This document shows, piece by piece, positions 1 to 12,365 of a stretch of 64,000 nucleotides of DNA. A model generated the notes under the pieces. It was not told the origin of the DNA, ran no database searches, and saw only the letters and a list, made by a program, of their open reading frames with translations. Source of the stretch: Delphinapterus leucas (taxonomy: Eukaryota > Chordata > Mammalia > Artiodactyla > Monodontidae); the NCBI RefSeq assembly GCF_002288925.2, contig NW_022098057.1:65631094-65695093 (forward strand), read 5' to 3'. Within the stretch, counting starts at the first letter, position 1; each line of letters begins with the position of its first letter. Both the position numbers and the translations under genes were made by a program.

Positions 1-295
1 ATCCATGGGATGGAATGGAAATAATTAAAAGAGATTTAACATTTTACATGATATATCTATATTGTTTGACTTTTTGTAATTAAAAATATAAAAGTACAGG
101 AGAAATTTTATAAATGAAAGAGTACGTGATTTTATTTTTTAGACCTTTATAAATCAGGAACTATTCAAATTTGGGATTAGAATGATTCCCAAATCTTTCA
201 GGTAGAAATTTTGAACTACCATGAAATATGGTTACAGATAATACGTTGGAAAGCGTGGCAGGTTTGACCTTGGCAGGATGCTGACAAAGCAAGAG
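1..295. other. Intronic sequence with no recognised feature
   Basis: AT-rich, with no long open frame, clear repeat or splice-flanked exon candidate. Presumed to lie in the large intron upstream of the catenin exon. Confidence 0.5.
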
Positions 296-552
296 AGAGG
301 CATGGACGTATATACACTACCAAACGTAAGGTAGATAGCTAGTGGGAAGCAGCCGCATAGCACAGGGAGATCAGCTCAGTGCTTTGTGACCACCTGGAGG
401 GGTGGGATAGGGAGGGTGGGAGGGAGATGCAAGAGGGAGGAGATATGGGAACATATGTTTATGTATAACTGATTCACTTGTTATAAAGCAGAAACTAACA
501 CACCATTGTAAAGCAATTATAACCCAATAAAGATGTTAAGAAAACAAAAAAA
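296..552 (+). mobile_element. L1 3' end, severely 5'-truncated, sense orientation
   Basis: This is the end of a cetartiodactyl-type L1 3' UTR. It carries the 'tagctagtgggaagcagc' block, a purine-rich 'gggagggtgggagggag' tract and 'aaagcaattataacccaata' before an A-rich tail. The reverse complement of the same sequence starts the large L1 at 11615. I see no convincing target-site duplication, so the edges are approximate. Confidence 0.85.
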
Positions 553-894
553 GAGATAACAGGAGTTAGCATTTGCTTTGTGTTATGATAAAAGGGTTGA
601 AACTTTTCAGGAGACCTGTCAGCCAAATTTTTTATAATTTAATTTTCCAGTGATATTTTATAAAAAAGGAATTACAAGCCCAGGAGTCTAATAAATCAGT
701 ATTTTCTTAAAGTTTTAAGGAAATTTTTACAACTGTATTGTTCTTACATTTAACATTTAATTAATAAATTGTCTCGGAATCTAGATAATTTTTATATGTT
801 TTCTTAGGCATCTAGAAAATATTTTTTCTCTTCTAACTTTTTTATTTTATTACCTTCTAAAACACATATGCATCTCTCTCTTCTGTGTTGCATT
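553..894. other. Intronic sequence with no recognised feature
   Basis: AT-rich, with no open frame or recognised repeat. Confidence 0.45.
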
Positions 895-1065
895 CATTTC
901 TCTAATTTCTGTGCCCTAGTGTTTTCCTCATCCATAAAATGGAGGTGAGCATTTTATTTATCTCATTGTACTGTTTTGCTGGTTCAATAAGGTGATACAA
1001 GTCGAGCATAAAAAAGCGTCTGTTGACACATAGTGACTGCTCACTAAATATTGTCTGTAGCTACT
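895..1065 (+). repeat. MIR SINE remnant, 3' half
   Basis: 'tcctcatccataaaatgga' followed by a degraded 'caataaggtgatacaagt' and 'actgctcactaaat' follows the order of the MIR core and 3' region. It is old and divergent. Confidence 0.6.
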
Positions 1066-1149
1066 CATGTGATTATACGTATACCATCTTAATCCATGCT
1101 ATTGCAACTAGGACTATTATCATTACTACAACCAATTATTAATTAGATT

Positions 1150-1345
1150 TGCTTAAGTACTGTCACATACAGGGCAATGTACTAAATGTAAGTATGTATA
1201 TGTGTGTGTGTGCATATGGTTATTTAATCCCCTCAAAGCTCTATGTGGTGTGTTCTATTGCGAAGTCCTATTTATATTGGAGGAAACAAACACAGAGAGA
1301 CCAAGTGATCAGCCCATAGTCACAAGGTTGGTGAATGCTAAAATT
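1150..1345 (-). repeat. MIR SINE remnant, reverse orientation
   Basis: 'acagggcaatgtactaaatg', 'tttaatcccctcaaagctct' and 'ggaggaaacaaacacagaga' are in the order expected of a reversed MIR. A short (TG)n run at 1200-1211 interrupts it. The short frames across it are by chance. Confidence 0.6.
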
Positions 1346-3504
1346 AGAAAAATCTTCCTAGTCTTACTTTATCTTCAAAAAAGCTAAGCTTGTGACTTAG
1401 ACAGGGAACTGTGGTTGGAATGATTAGGTTAATTAGGAATCTTTACAAATCCAGTTCATAAGCAACTTGAAAAAAAGGAATAATTAATTTTGAGCAAAGT
1501 AACTTCTCTAGCTTGTGAGAAAATGAGGCAGCACTTTAAATACTACTATAGCAGAATCTTAAACCCAGTACATTTTTCTTCTGTTGCTATTTCTTCTTTG
1601 AGAGGTGATGCAGCAGAACAAGATTTTTCTTTTAAGTGTAAATATTCTAAGAAATGTTTTCTCGGTGTTGTAAAATGCAGTCACTTACTATATTCTATGA
1701 TGTTCCCTGATATCATCCCTGTCTACTCATTCACTATAAAATGAATATTTACCACTTTATTTCTACTAAACCTGAAATGTAAAACTCTTAGTGTTTCGCT
1801 GAATGGTGGCCCTTTAACATTAATAGAATAAAGTGAGGTCTAAAGCCTTACTGTGTTGTACAAGAAACAATGGACAACAAACTGTTCTTTATATGCCTTA
1901 GATTCACTTTCACCTTACAGGTTATTTATTCAAACTGTATTTATATTAGCACTTCAAACAAAGTAGATTTTTTAAACTCTTGGAAAAGAATACCAAAACC
2001 TTCTACCATGTGCACTATCACTGCAAAAAAACAAAATGAGAAAATAAATTAAAATTACATGAGTTTCTAAAAAGAGCTTATCCTTTTAAGATATTTGGCT
2101 GACATCTTGTATACAACTGTTTGGAGGTAGGTTGGGCTGTTAACTGCTTTATTTTCTGAGCTGTGGAATGGAACTCAGAGTGGTTGAAGGTTTCGCTTTT
2201 TGATTGTTGGGATGAGTTTTATAGAAAATTATTTAATATAGCAATTACATCTAAAATATGAGTTTAAACTTAGACTACAACCCAAGATGGAGAAAAAGAT
2301 AATTGATTTCCCAGTAGGAAATCTGATAATCAAAGCCAATGCTATCTTCCTTTCACAAATGAAGCCCATTATAAAGTCAGGCACTTTTAGTATTTTAGTG
2401 TCATTTGTCAACTCGGTTATTTCCATTTTCATGTAGAAAACAATCAAAAAGAAATGCATGTATTCTTGCCACAAAAATAGCAGGTTAACACTCTGTAGCA
2501 CGTTATTATTTTAAAAGATATATTGCTAGACTCTGAGTCATTAAATTATTTCCCTAAAATGATGGTGTTGTCTGGAATCTAGATTTGCTGGATGAATGCC
2601 CTTTGGTAATGCAGTAGTTACTGCCTTTTGCTAAATGTTATAATTTATAGGAGCCAAAAAAGCACAGCTCCTGGAATTTCCTGGAATTGAAAAAGCTTTC
2701 TAAAGGCATTCATTTATAATTTTTTACTTAAGATTATATATTAAGCTAAAACTTTAACTATAAAAACTCAGTTTTAATTTCAGTTGTTGAAATGTCCAAA
2801 TCAAGCAATTGAAAAACAAAATGACAACGTGGCTCATATGCTTTTCACCACATTATACTGCATGTAGAAAAGGGCCCAGTGCAGCACCTGGGATCTCCAT
2901 TGTGTTGGTTCCCTCTTTCCCCTCCCCTCTTGCTTCTTTATTGCTTCGCATTTCTATACACTGCAGATTTCCAATCAGCACTAAAACAAAAAGCCCCAAA
3001 GCTCTACAGTGCAATTTTCACCCAATTGTCCCATAACTTGTGGATACAACCACTTCGTGTTGGTGCATGCAACCCCAGCACCTTTAATTTCCTTGCATTT
3101 ATTTCTTTCATCTCTCATTTTATTAACCATTTAAAGGAAATATTTTCTAGGATTTTTAAATTTGTTTAACTACATGTGTATCAAAACTTTGTACAAAGTG
3201 TCTTTATATACTGGAAAAACGGCAGAACATTTCTAAAATATACAGTAGGTATTTCTGCAAGAGAGTACATTAAAAATTAAATTCAATATCAGCCTTTCTA
3301 AAAGTAATCAATCCTTTACAAATGTTTGCATTCTGTAGTTCACACAAATAACTTGAGTAGAAAGAATTCTTAATTATTTAATCTTTGAATCGCCAAGTGG
3401 TATTTAGAACTACTGTTTATGAAATAGTGCTTATTTGTAAGAGTAGTTTAAAATGAATTGAGGCTATAACTTCATTAATTTACCTAGTTAAATTTACATG
3501 AATG
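1346..3504. other. Intronic sequence with no supported gene
   Basis: Several frames of 60-96 codons occur on both strands (for example 1490-1744, 2229-2501 and 2879-3169). None has a recognisable domain, and they overlap one another. I see no exon-like segment with good splice sites and no repeat I can name. Confidence 0.5.
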
Positions 3505-3610
3505 GCCTTTCTTTCCCTTTTCTCCAGAATAATTTCTGCTTATCATTTAGATTTCAGTTTAAGCATAACTTCCTCAGGGAAGTAGCTTCCCAAATCTGAA
3601 TAGGTCAAAT
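3505..3610 (+). repeat. L2 LINE remnant
   Basis: 'acttcctcagggaagtagct' followed by 'cccaaatctgaataggtc' resembles the L2 3' region consensus (cttcctcagggaggccttcc). Short and divergent. Confidence 0.4.
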
Positions 3611-3699
3611 TCATCAGCTATCAGAAACTGAAATCTCAAACAGCAAAAATTTTAAAATGGATATATGTGATTTGAACAAGTCATCTCAAAGGCTTGACT

Positions 3700-4870
3700 A
3701 ATACTCTATAGCAAAGAAAAAATATATTGTTTTTCAAATACACATGGAGTGTTATAAAAATTGACCACATATTATATAACAAAGGAAAAAAGTCTGTCTA
3801 GTTCCAGAGAATGAGTCCAGTACAAACTATGTTATTTCACCATAATATGATTAAATTAGCACTAAAAATATGCAGAAAAACATGTTTGAAAGCAAAGAAA
3901 TTATTCTTAAATAACAGGTTAAAGAGGAACTCATAATGTAAACTAAGAAATATATATACCTGAAAGACAATAAGAATCCATTTTATAACTTATAAAATGC
4001 ATCTAAGTCTGTAATAACTGCAAGTTATCGTGTTAAACTTATTTTTTTAATGGGAAAAAAGTTACTTAAGCATTCATCTCTAGAAACTAGCTAATGAACA
4101 ACAGAGTTAAGCTGGAAAAAGTAGAAAAAAATAGAGAGTAGACAAGAAAATCATAGAAAATAAAACATATAGAGATTTTAAAGCTGGTTCTTTACAAGTT
4201 TTGTCAATGAAATAAAGCTCTTGCAAGACAGAATACAAGTTTTTCTTTTAAAGATTACAAACACTAACTGTGAAGGGAAATAAAACTATAAATAGAGTAG
4301 AGCAAAAATATCATTTGAAAATAATATGAAACATGTTAAGGAATTTTGCATTTAAGGAATGCAACTTCAATACACTTGGAAATTTAGATGAAATGAGCAA
4401 TTTTCATGAATGAAAATTCAGTAATTATACTAAAAGTAGACATAAGTAAAACAGAAAACCTGAGTAAACTTGCAAATAAATTAAATCCTCCACCTTTGCC
4501 CCCAGCAAAACATACCAGTCCTAGATGTTTTTTCCAAGCAGATTCTACCAGACATTCAAGGAGATTAGTCTTGTCTTTTACAAATGATTTCAAGACTAAA
4601 GAAAGACGCAAAGTCACATGATTAAGTCTATCAGTGTAATTTTAACATCCACAGCAGTCAGAAATAGAACAAAAATTACAGGCCAATTTTATATATAAAC
4701 ATATATGCAATATGAAGTCCTTAAAAGGACTTAAAAGTTAAATCTAAAATGGCCACACATGTAAAGAAACACATCATGACCAAGTAGGATTATTATTCTT
4801 AAAAATGATTATATTCATTAAAAGCCTGGTAGCTCTAGAATTTCTATATAGGAGAGGATTATGGTTCAAC
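3700..4870 (+). mobile_element. Ancient L1-like LINE remnant, sense orientation
   Basis: Scattered blocks follow L1 ORF2 order: 'aaagctggttctttacaa', 'ggaaatttagatgaaatgag', 'caagcagattctaccagaca' and 'catgaccaagtaggatt'. Reading frames are destroyed. It could be L1M or the related HAL1; subfamily and edges are uncertain. Confidence 0.6.
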
Positions 4871-4988
4871 AGGAGGTTATAAAAACCACCACCAGGGGTA
4901 GTTGTGGTTGATGAGATTGTGAAGGGATTGAAGCTTTCCCAAGCCACTGTTAGCATAGCTAATTTCTTTTTTGCTTTTTCTTCATTTT

Positions 4989-5016
4989 TCTTTTCTTTCT
5001 TTTCTTTCTTTCTTTC

Positions 5017-5057
<41 letters not shown>
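4989..5057 (+). repeat. Compound (TTTC)n / (TC)n microsatellite
   Basis: A TTTC-type tract (about 4989-5021) passes into a near-pure TC run (about 5024-5057). It is a homopyrimidine stretch on this strand. The frame reading SLSLSLSL across it has no biological meaning. Confidence 0.95.
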
Positions 5058-5059
<2 letters not shown>

Positions 5060-6694
5060 CTTCATCTTTCTGAGATTACAATAGCAATTCTGCGGCTAGA
5101 TTAAATGACTTGGGAAAAAAGCAAAGAGATAAGTACAATGGTAAGATATAAAAATAGCCTTTCTCTAGAACCAATCTACCCTAGAGATATTTATCAGAAA
5201 AATGAGTAGACACAACTCGCTGTAAAATGGACTATCAATAACAGTAACAACTTCCTCTTTTTGAAAAACAATGTAAAAACAAAATGAACATAATGTTGTA
5301 CATGAAATAGAATAGACCTACATGAAAGAAAATCAATATTCTTCTGTTACTAACTGATCAGGCCTTGATTTGCGAATCATATATGCTCTTCTCTTGTAAG
5401 AGATACAGAAAAATAGGAGTGGTCTTGGAGAAAAACAAAGTTTAAATAATAGAAAATAGATTTAATGAGGCATCCATAAGAAATCAGACCTTTATTATTT
5501 AGCAAGGATTGATGGAGAGTAAACATTTTCAAGTGTCCTTATCAGTCTGATTTTGAGCAGTTTGTCGCCACCATTAAAAAAATAACCTGCTGCAAGAAGT
5601 CATTGACTATAACTAAAGTAGTAACTATAAAAGAAAGAGTGTATTTGTGTAATGGTCACCTCTAAAGATCAGTCGAGAAGTGTCAACATTGAACATTTAT
5701 AGACAGCATGAAGTCAGGGCCCCAGAAATGGCAATCTCTAGAAATTCCATTTGGAAAAAATACAAACCGTGCCCCACTTACTTCTGCAAAGAATTGGAAC
5801 CAGCAGGGTTCATTTCAGCTTTGTATTTCTGAGCTCATTTTTTTCTCATATCTATATCACATTTATCATGAAGCTCTTATGAATTTTAAAGTCCCCTTTT
5901 GAATTAAATTGCCTAACCAGAGCACCATTTGTTTTGAAAATATTTATATATTTAAATGCTATAATAATACTTCTGTTTCACCAATGAACAAAACAGGTGG
6001 AACAAATTTAAGAAAATAAGATAATTATTAGTTTTTCTCTTAAATAGTGTAGTTTGAAGGAAAGAAGGAATAGACTGAGTATATCAAACAGCAGGACTTA
6101 GCTGTGAAGATTTGATGCATGGGGACTATTTTTCGACTTTCTTTTCTGTATCTTCCCTTTTATATTTTAAAATTCTATTTTGGTAGATAAAGCTGTACCT
6201 ATTGTTGATTATGGGTATCTGGACATGGAAAATCGCAATCAGACATAAACCTCTGAAAGAAAGACCTTGTGTTTTGTTATTACAAATCGTCACTCTACAT
6301 TATGGGACACCCAGGCAGTGCCATTTCTGTCTAACCTTCTAGATAATGGAATTTCGTGGCTGTTTAATCTTTTAAAGAAACATGAAGACTCCTGAGATTA
6401 CATTTCCATGCCTTTGTAAATTGTACCTTACTAGTATTAAGATACAAGAGGATGCCTCTTCAAGCTTCATAGCTTGCACCAAATAATTACTGGTTAATAC
6501 CATTTTACCATTATTTGTTTTATAAAAGTGGCAAAATATTAAAATAACTGATTCCCAGCTATGATTAAGGTCAATATGATTCAGCATAAAAATTTGGGGG
6601 AAATTCAGAAGAATGTTTGAAATTATTGAAATTGTCTAGTGATATAAAACAGTTTTTCTTTTTATTGAGTATGAAAATGAACGATATGACCTTC
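5060..6694. other. Intronic sequence with no supported gene
   Basis: AT-rich, with only short frames (such as 5708-5902 and 6372-6587) of no recognisable family. The first few hundred bases may be a further tail of the decayed LINE upstream, but I cannot anchor them. Confidence 0.45.
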
Positions 6695-6865
6695 TTCTAG
6701 AGCAGGGCTTTTCCAACTTGAAACCACCTGGGAGTCTTTTTAAGATACAGATTCTGATTCAGTAAGTCTGAGATGGGGCCTGAGATTCTGCACATCTAAC
6801 AAGTGCTTAAGTCATGCTCATGGTGCTGGTCAATACACCAGACATTGGTAGCAAGAATAGAGCGT
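6695..6865 (+). mobile_element. MER5A-like hAT MITE remnant
   Basis: 'gaaaccacctgggagtctt', 'cagattctgattcagtaagt', 'tgagatggggcctgagattc' and 'catggtgctggtc' follow the MER5A (Charlie-type hAT) consensus in order. It is non-autonomous and old. Confidence 0.75.
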
Positions 6866-8050
6866 AGAGGTTTGTAACCTAGGCTCCATGGAGGAGTCTC
6901 AAGGTTTGTGTGAAGTATATGATGTTGTGCACAGAGTGTGTGTGTGCATTTTCAAGGGAGAGTACCTGTAAGTTTTATCATATTCTCAAGACTTGTGTGA
7001 CCTACCTCTCTATAAAGTCTTGATTAGTATTTCCTTAGTATGTTTCTTGTAGATGCTAGTCCTATAAGATAATAAGGTTGGGATACTCCGTATATTTATC
7101 TTACTTTTGTATATTTAAAATAAATATTAATATGGTAAATATTTCAAGAAATCCTAAAGTTATTTTACCCACTTAACTTTCTTTAACCATGGCATTTCTT
7201 AAACTAGTAATGAAATTAATTCTTTTTCTCAAGTTTTACCAAATAATGTTCCATGAACAATAAAAAAAGGTATTGATTTACTTTAAACAAAGATTAATAT
7301 GTAAATCTTGGATCTCCTTTCCACTGTTTTGTTTTGTCCTGATTACATGTGACTCACATTTGTTCATATGAACTATCCAGTACCCTAGCCTCTGAATCTC
7401 ATGGCGTCTTCACTTCCGTTGATTTTTTTTCTTCAACACTATTATTAGCCACCCATTCCAGTTGTCAGTCTTAAACTTGATGACTCCCAATTGTTTAACA
7501 TTAATCTCAACCTTGGTTTTGGCTGGGACTTGTATATCCCACTACTTGTTTGACATCTTCACTTACTGGCATATATGTATGAACATTTCAGAATTAACAT
7601 GATCAAAAAAAGACTCCTGATTTCCCTCTCTCTTCTAAAGCTACTCCTCTCCCAGTCTTATTCATTTCATTTAATAAGTACTTCCATTTACTCATTCCAG
7701 GTCAAGCCAGCAAGTAACAAATGGAGTAACTATGTGGGTAAAAGTAATAAATCCTGATTAACAGGAAGGTAGGGCTGTGCTACATATTTGGCGCAGAGAA
7801 TAGTAATGTCTGAAACTTGATGGATTTCTTGACACCTCTTGGTATTTTCACACCAAGATTTAATTTTAAAAAAATGGACAAGTACAAGTAGATATGACCT
7901 GGGGAGGAAAGGTAACTAGAGGTTTGGACCTCTCAGGGATAAGTCAGGATCATCTCACCATACAAGCTGCCTTGATTAGCAGACATGCTGGCTAAGGATT
8001 AGGAGAGAATAAAATGGATTATGGTAGAGACAATCATGAGTCTTGCTCAC
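6866..8050. other. Intronic sequence with no supported gene
   Basis: No recognisable repeat or exon. Short frames such as 7575-7757 have no known motif. Confidence 0.45.
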
Positions 8051-8650
8051 AACCCCAAGAGCAGCTACGTTAGTGCAGGTTGTAATTCGTCTCACTAACT
8101 CTTTACATGTAAGTTACCCAGGACACAACACCAGCCAGGATCCCCCGGAGAAGCTATTCCTAGATATAGTGAATTTATGATAAGAAACAAGTAAATATGA
8201 GTGGTACAAGGGATAGACTGTAGTAGGTCCTGCAGTACTCCATCCTCTTTAGGGACTATGCAACTGTCCTTCAGCCACTAGGAATATCTGTTGCCAGTGT
8301 CTCATGGTTGTGCCCCTCACTGGGACTCACCTTTCACTGCAGGAAACTTCCTTTCCCAGAGTTATGCCGCCTCCCAAGTGGTGGCCCGCAGTTAGGGACT
8401 GGCTTATATTTATATGAGGATATATTAACTCCTTGCTTCAATTTGGGAGAATTCTAATAGGCTCCAGAGCGCCTCAGAGTATCATTTGAGAGCTCAGTGG
8501 GTCCGCTTCTCATTTAGCAGAGTTCTACCTTCCTCATTTCTTTCTAGGTGTATCTTCGGGTGAGCTCCTCAACAAATCTGCATGCAGTTCCTCATGTACA
8601 AATCTGTTCCTTAGAACCAATCTAAGATATGCCCTATTTAAAATTATACC
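8050..8650 (+). repeat. Possible ancient LTR or other old repeat, unassigned
   Basis: More GC-rich than its surroundings. The end, 'gagctcctcaacaaatctgc' followed by 'cagttcctcatgtac' and 'agaaccaatctaagat', resembles the end of some mammalian LTR families. I cannot name a family or give edges, and the assignment is a guess from composition and phrase order. Confidence 0.25.
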
Positions 8651-9099
8651 TCCACCATATTCTCTCTATTTATTTACCTAACTTTATTTTATTTACAGTA
8701 TTTATCAGCATCAGAAGTTATTATACTTATCCATTCCCCCATTTTTTTGTGTTTGTTTTGGGGTTTTTTTGTTGCTGTTATTCCTCTTTAATATAATGTA
8801 GGCTTTCTTGGGTTGGTAACTTTGTCCTTCCTGTCTAGCACTGTGTCTCAAATACCAAAATTATTTTTAACTGATGATCTTGTAAATTCTTCTTAAATGA
8901 ATTTGTGAATCCTGTATCTATATAAAAATCACTACAGAGTAATGATTACATTCATGATTATTATATAGAAAAAAGTTTTTAAAAAATACTTATATAAGTA
9001 ATGTTATACATTTAATTTACTGATAAATTTTAGAGTTTTGACATATCAAAAGGAAAAATATAATCAAAGAAAAACAGAAAATCAAAATAAGTTAAGGAG
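8651..9099. other. Intronic sequence with no recognised feature
   Basis: AT-rich, with no frame or repeat I can name, running up to the TA that flanks the DNA transposon. Confidence 0.45.
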
Positions 9100-9101
9100 T
9101 A

Positions 9102-11437
9102 CAGGCATACCTCATTTTATTGTTCTTTGCAGCTGTTGAGTTTTTTTTTTTTACAAATTGAAGATTTGTGGCAATCCTGCATAGAGCAAGTCTATAGGTG
9201 CCATTTTTTCCAACAGCATTTGCTCACTTTGTGTCTCTGTGTTACATTTTGGTAATTCTCTTAATGTTTCAAACATTTTTATTATTATTATATTTGTTAT
9301 GGTGACCTGTGACCAGTGATCTTAGATGTTACTCTTGTAACCATGCTCATGTAAGACATCGAACTTCACCACAAATGTAGGATATGTTTTTGACTATTCC
9401 ATCGACTAGGCTTTCCTTCATCTCTCTCTCTCCCCTTAGGCCTCCCTAGTCTTTGAGACACAATATTGAAATTAGGCCAATTAATAACCCTACAATGACC
9501 TCTAAGTGAAAGGAGTAGTTGCACATCTCTCACTTTAAATCAAGAGCTAGAAGTGATTAAGCTTAGTGAGGAAGGCCTGTCGAAAGCCAAAATAGATGCT
9601 AGGCCTCTTGCACCAAACAGGCAAGTTGTGAATGCAAAGGAAAAGTTCTTGAAGGAAATTAAAAATGCTACTCCAGTGAACACACCAATGATAAGAAAGT
9701 GAAATAGTCTTATTACTGATATGGAGCAAGCGTGAATGGTCTGTATAGAAAATAGCCCCAACCTTCGCTTCAGCCAAAGCCTAATCCAGAGCAAAGCCCT
9801 AATTCTCTTCAATTCTGTGAAGGCTGAGAGAGGTAAGAAAACTGCAGAAGAAAAGTTTGAAGATAGCAGAGGTTGATTTATGAGGTTTAAGGAAAGAAGC
9901 TCTCTCTATAACATAAAAGTGCAAAGTGAAGCAGTCAGTGCTGATGTAGAAGCTGTAGCAAGTTACCCAGAAGATCTAGCTAAGATAATAAAAAAAGGTG
10001 GCTACACTGAACAACAGATTTTCAGTGTAGACAAAACATCCTGCTATTGGAAGAAGATGTCATCTAGTAATTCATAGCTAGAGAGGAGAAGTCAATACTT
10101 GTCTTCAAAGTTTCAAAGGACAGGCTGACTCTCTTGTTAGGGCTAAAGCAGCTGTGACTAAGTTGAAGCCAAAGTTCATTTAACCATTCCAAAAATCCTA
10201 GGGCTCTTAAGAATTATGCTAAATCTATTCTGTTTGTCCTGCTTAAATGAAGCAACAAAACCTGGATGACAGCATATCTGTTTTCAATATGGTTTATGAA
10301 TATTTTAAGGCCACTGTTGAGACCTACTCCTCAGAAAAAAAAAAAAGATTTCTTCACTGACAATGCATCTGGTCACCCAAGAGCTCTGATGGAGGTATAC
10401 AATGAGATTAGTGCTGTTTTCATGCCTGCTAACACAACATCCATTCTGCAGCCCTTGGATCGAGGAGTAATTTTGACTTTCAAGTCTTATTATTTAAGAA
10501 ATACATTTCGTAAGGCTAAAGCTGCCATAGAAAGTGATTCTTCTGATGGATCTGGGCATAGTAAATTGAAAACCTTCTGAAGAGAATTCACCATTCTAAA
10601 TGCGATTAAAAACATTTGTAATTCATCAGAAGAAGTCAAAATGTCAACATTAACAGGAGTTTGAAAGAAGTTGATTCTAATCCTCATGGATGACTGAGTG
10701 GTTCAACACTTCAGGGGAAGAAGTAACTCTGCACATGGGGTGGAAATAACAAGAGAACTAGAATTAGAAGTGGAGCCTAAAGATGTGACTGAATTGCTGT
10801 AATCTCATGATAACACATTAATAGATGAGGAGTTGCTTCTTATGGATGAGGAAAGAAAATGGTTTCTTGAGATGGAATCTACTCCTGGTGAAGATGCTGT
10901 GGAAGATTGTTGAAATGACAACAAAAGATTTAGAATAGTACCTAAATTTAGTTGATAAAGTTTGAGAGGATGGACTCCAATTTTGAAATAAATTCAACTG
11001 TGGGAAAAATGCTGTCAAACAGCATTGCACGCTGCAGAGAAATTGTTTGTGAAAGGAAGAGTTAATCAGTGTGGCAAAATTTACTCTTGTCTTATTTTAA
11101 GAAATTGACACAGCACCCCACCCTAACCTTCAGCAGCCACCACCCTGATCAGTCAGCAGCCATCAACATCAAGGCGAGACCTTCCACCAGCAAAAAGATG
11201 ATGACTCACTGATAGCCCAGATAATGGTTAGCATTTTTTAGCAACAAAGTATTTTAAAGTAAGGTTTGTACATTGTTTTTTTTAGATGTAATGCTATTGC
11301 ACACTTAATAGACTATAGTGTAAACATAACTTTCATATGCATTGGGAAACCAAAAAATTTGTTACTCACTTTATTGCACTATTTATTTTGTTGCACTGGT
11401 CTGGAACCAAACCTGCAATATCTCTGAGGTGTTCCCG
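9102..11437 (+). mobile_element. Near-complete Tigger1 (pogo/Tc1-mariner) DNA transposon
   Basis: The left end is caggcatacctcattttatt. The right end, reversed, is cgggaacacctcagagatat, an imperfect terminal inverted repeat. TA dinucleotides flank it at 9100-9101 and 11438-11439, as expected of this superfamily's TA target. The length, about 2.34 kb, is close to full-length Tigger1 (about 2.4 kb). Sequence follows the Tigger1 consensus throughout: 5' non-coding part, transposase and 3' non-coding part. It is an immobile fossil. Confidence 0.95.
9495..11231 (+). pseudogene. Decayed Tigger1 transposase
   Basis: This is a pogo-type DDE transposase with a CENPB-like N-terminal half, broken by frameshifts and stops. 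The start region (atgacctctaagtg) has lost bases and hits a stop at once. Two longer open pieces remain. Piece 9880-10077 has [15 protein letters not shown] and [15 protein letters not shown], which carries the first catalytic Asp. Piece 10266-10580 has [15 protein letters not shown], which carries the second Asp, and [15 protein letters not shown], which carries the third. All three catalytic acidic positions are therefore still visible, but in separate frames. No function is expected; related host genes are domesticated copies, but nothing here suggests domestication. Confidence 0.92.
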
Positions 11438-11599
11438 TATACTCAACAGCCCCATTACAATAAAAAATTTAGAGAACTTAGTCATGTACACACCTTGTTT
11501 TATATTAATTTGCTTAATATTCTGGGCGATATTTTAAGTATCAATTATTTTACTTAAGATACGGGGAAAGATTTAGTGACAGAGGATACCTGTTACTTA

Positions 11600-11614
11600 C
11601 TGAAGGCCTACTTT
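11600..11614 (+). repeat. Target-site duplication, left copy (L1)
   Basis: ctgaaggcctacttt here matches 17575-17589 exactly over 15 bp. It brackets the L1, marking a single target-primed insertion into unique intron sequence. Confidence 0.93.
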
Positions 11615-11990
11615 TTTTATTTTTAACATCTTTATTAGAGTATAATTGCTTTACAATGGTGTGTTAGTTTCTGCTGTATAACAAAGTGAATCAGTTATAC
11701 ATATACATATATCTCCACATCTCCTCCCTCTTAGGTCTCCCTCCAACCCTCCCTATCCCACCCCTCTAGGTGGACACAAAACAGCAAGCTGATCTCCCTG
11801 TGCTCTGTGGCTGCTTCCCATTAGCTATCTGTTTTACATTTGGTAGTGTATATATGTCCATGCCACTCTCTCACTTCATCCCAGTTTAACCTTCCCCCTC
11901 CCTGTGAACTCAAGTCCATTCTCTATGTCTGAGTCTTTACTCCTGTCCTGCCCCTAGGTTCCTCAGAACAATTTTTTTTTAAATTTTCTT
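11615..11990 (-). other. L1 3' UTR and A-rich tail
   Basis: On the minus strand it has the conserved 3' UTR blocks also seen at 296-552 ('gaatggacttgagttcac', 'acatatatacactaccaaat', 'gaaactaacacaccattgt'). It ends in a short A-rich tail (the T-rich run at about 11611-11624) next to the target-site duplication. Confidence 0.88.
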
Positions 11991-11991
11991 T

Positions 11992-12234
11992 TTAGCTTCC
12001 ATATATATGTGTTAGCATGTGGTATTTGTTTTTCTCTTTCTGACTTACATCACTCTGTATGACAGTCTCTAGGTGCATCCACCTCACTATAAAGAACTCA
12101 ATTTCGTTTCTTTTTATGGCTGAGTAATATTCCATTGTATATATGTGCCACATCTTCTTTATCCATTCATCTGTCAATGGATATTTAGGTTGCTTCCATA
12201 TCCTGGCTATAGTAAACAGAGCTTCAATGAACAT
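11992..12234 (-). pseudogene. L1 ORF2 extreme C-terminus
   Basis: Reads MFIEALFTIARIWKQPKYP, IKKMWHIYTMEYYSAIKRN and LETVIQSDVSQKEKNKYHM, the last part of ORF2. The stop at 11992 precedes the 3' UTR. Confidence 0.9.
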
Positions 12235-12365
12235 TGTGGTACATTAATCTTTTTAAATTATGGTTTTCTCAGGGTATATGCCCAGTAGTGAGATTACTGG
12301 GTCATATGGTAGTTCTGTTTTCAGTTTTTTGAGGAACCTCTATACTGTTCTCCATAGTGGCTGTA

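Noticed and set aside
4983..5060. Low-complexity protein (SLSLSL)
   Set aside because: Translation of a TC microsatellite.
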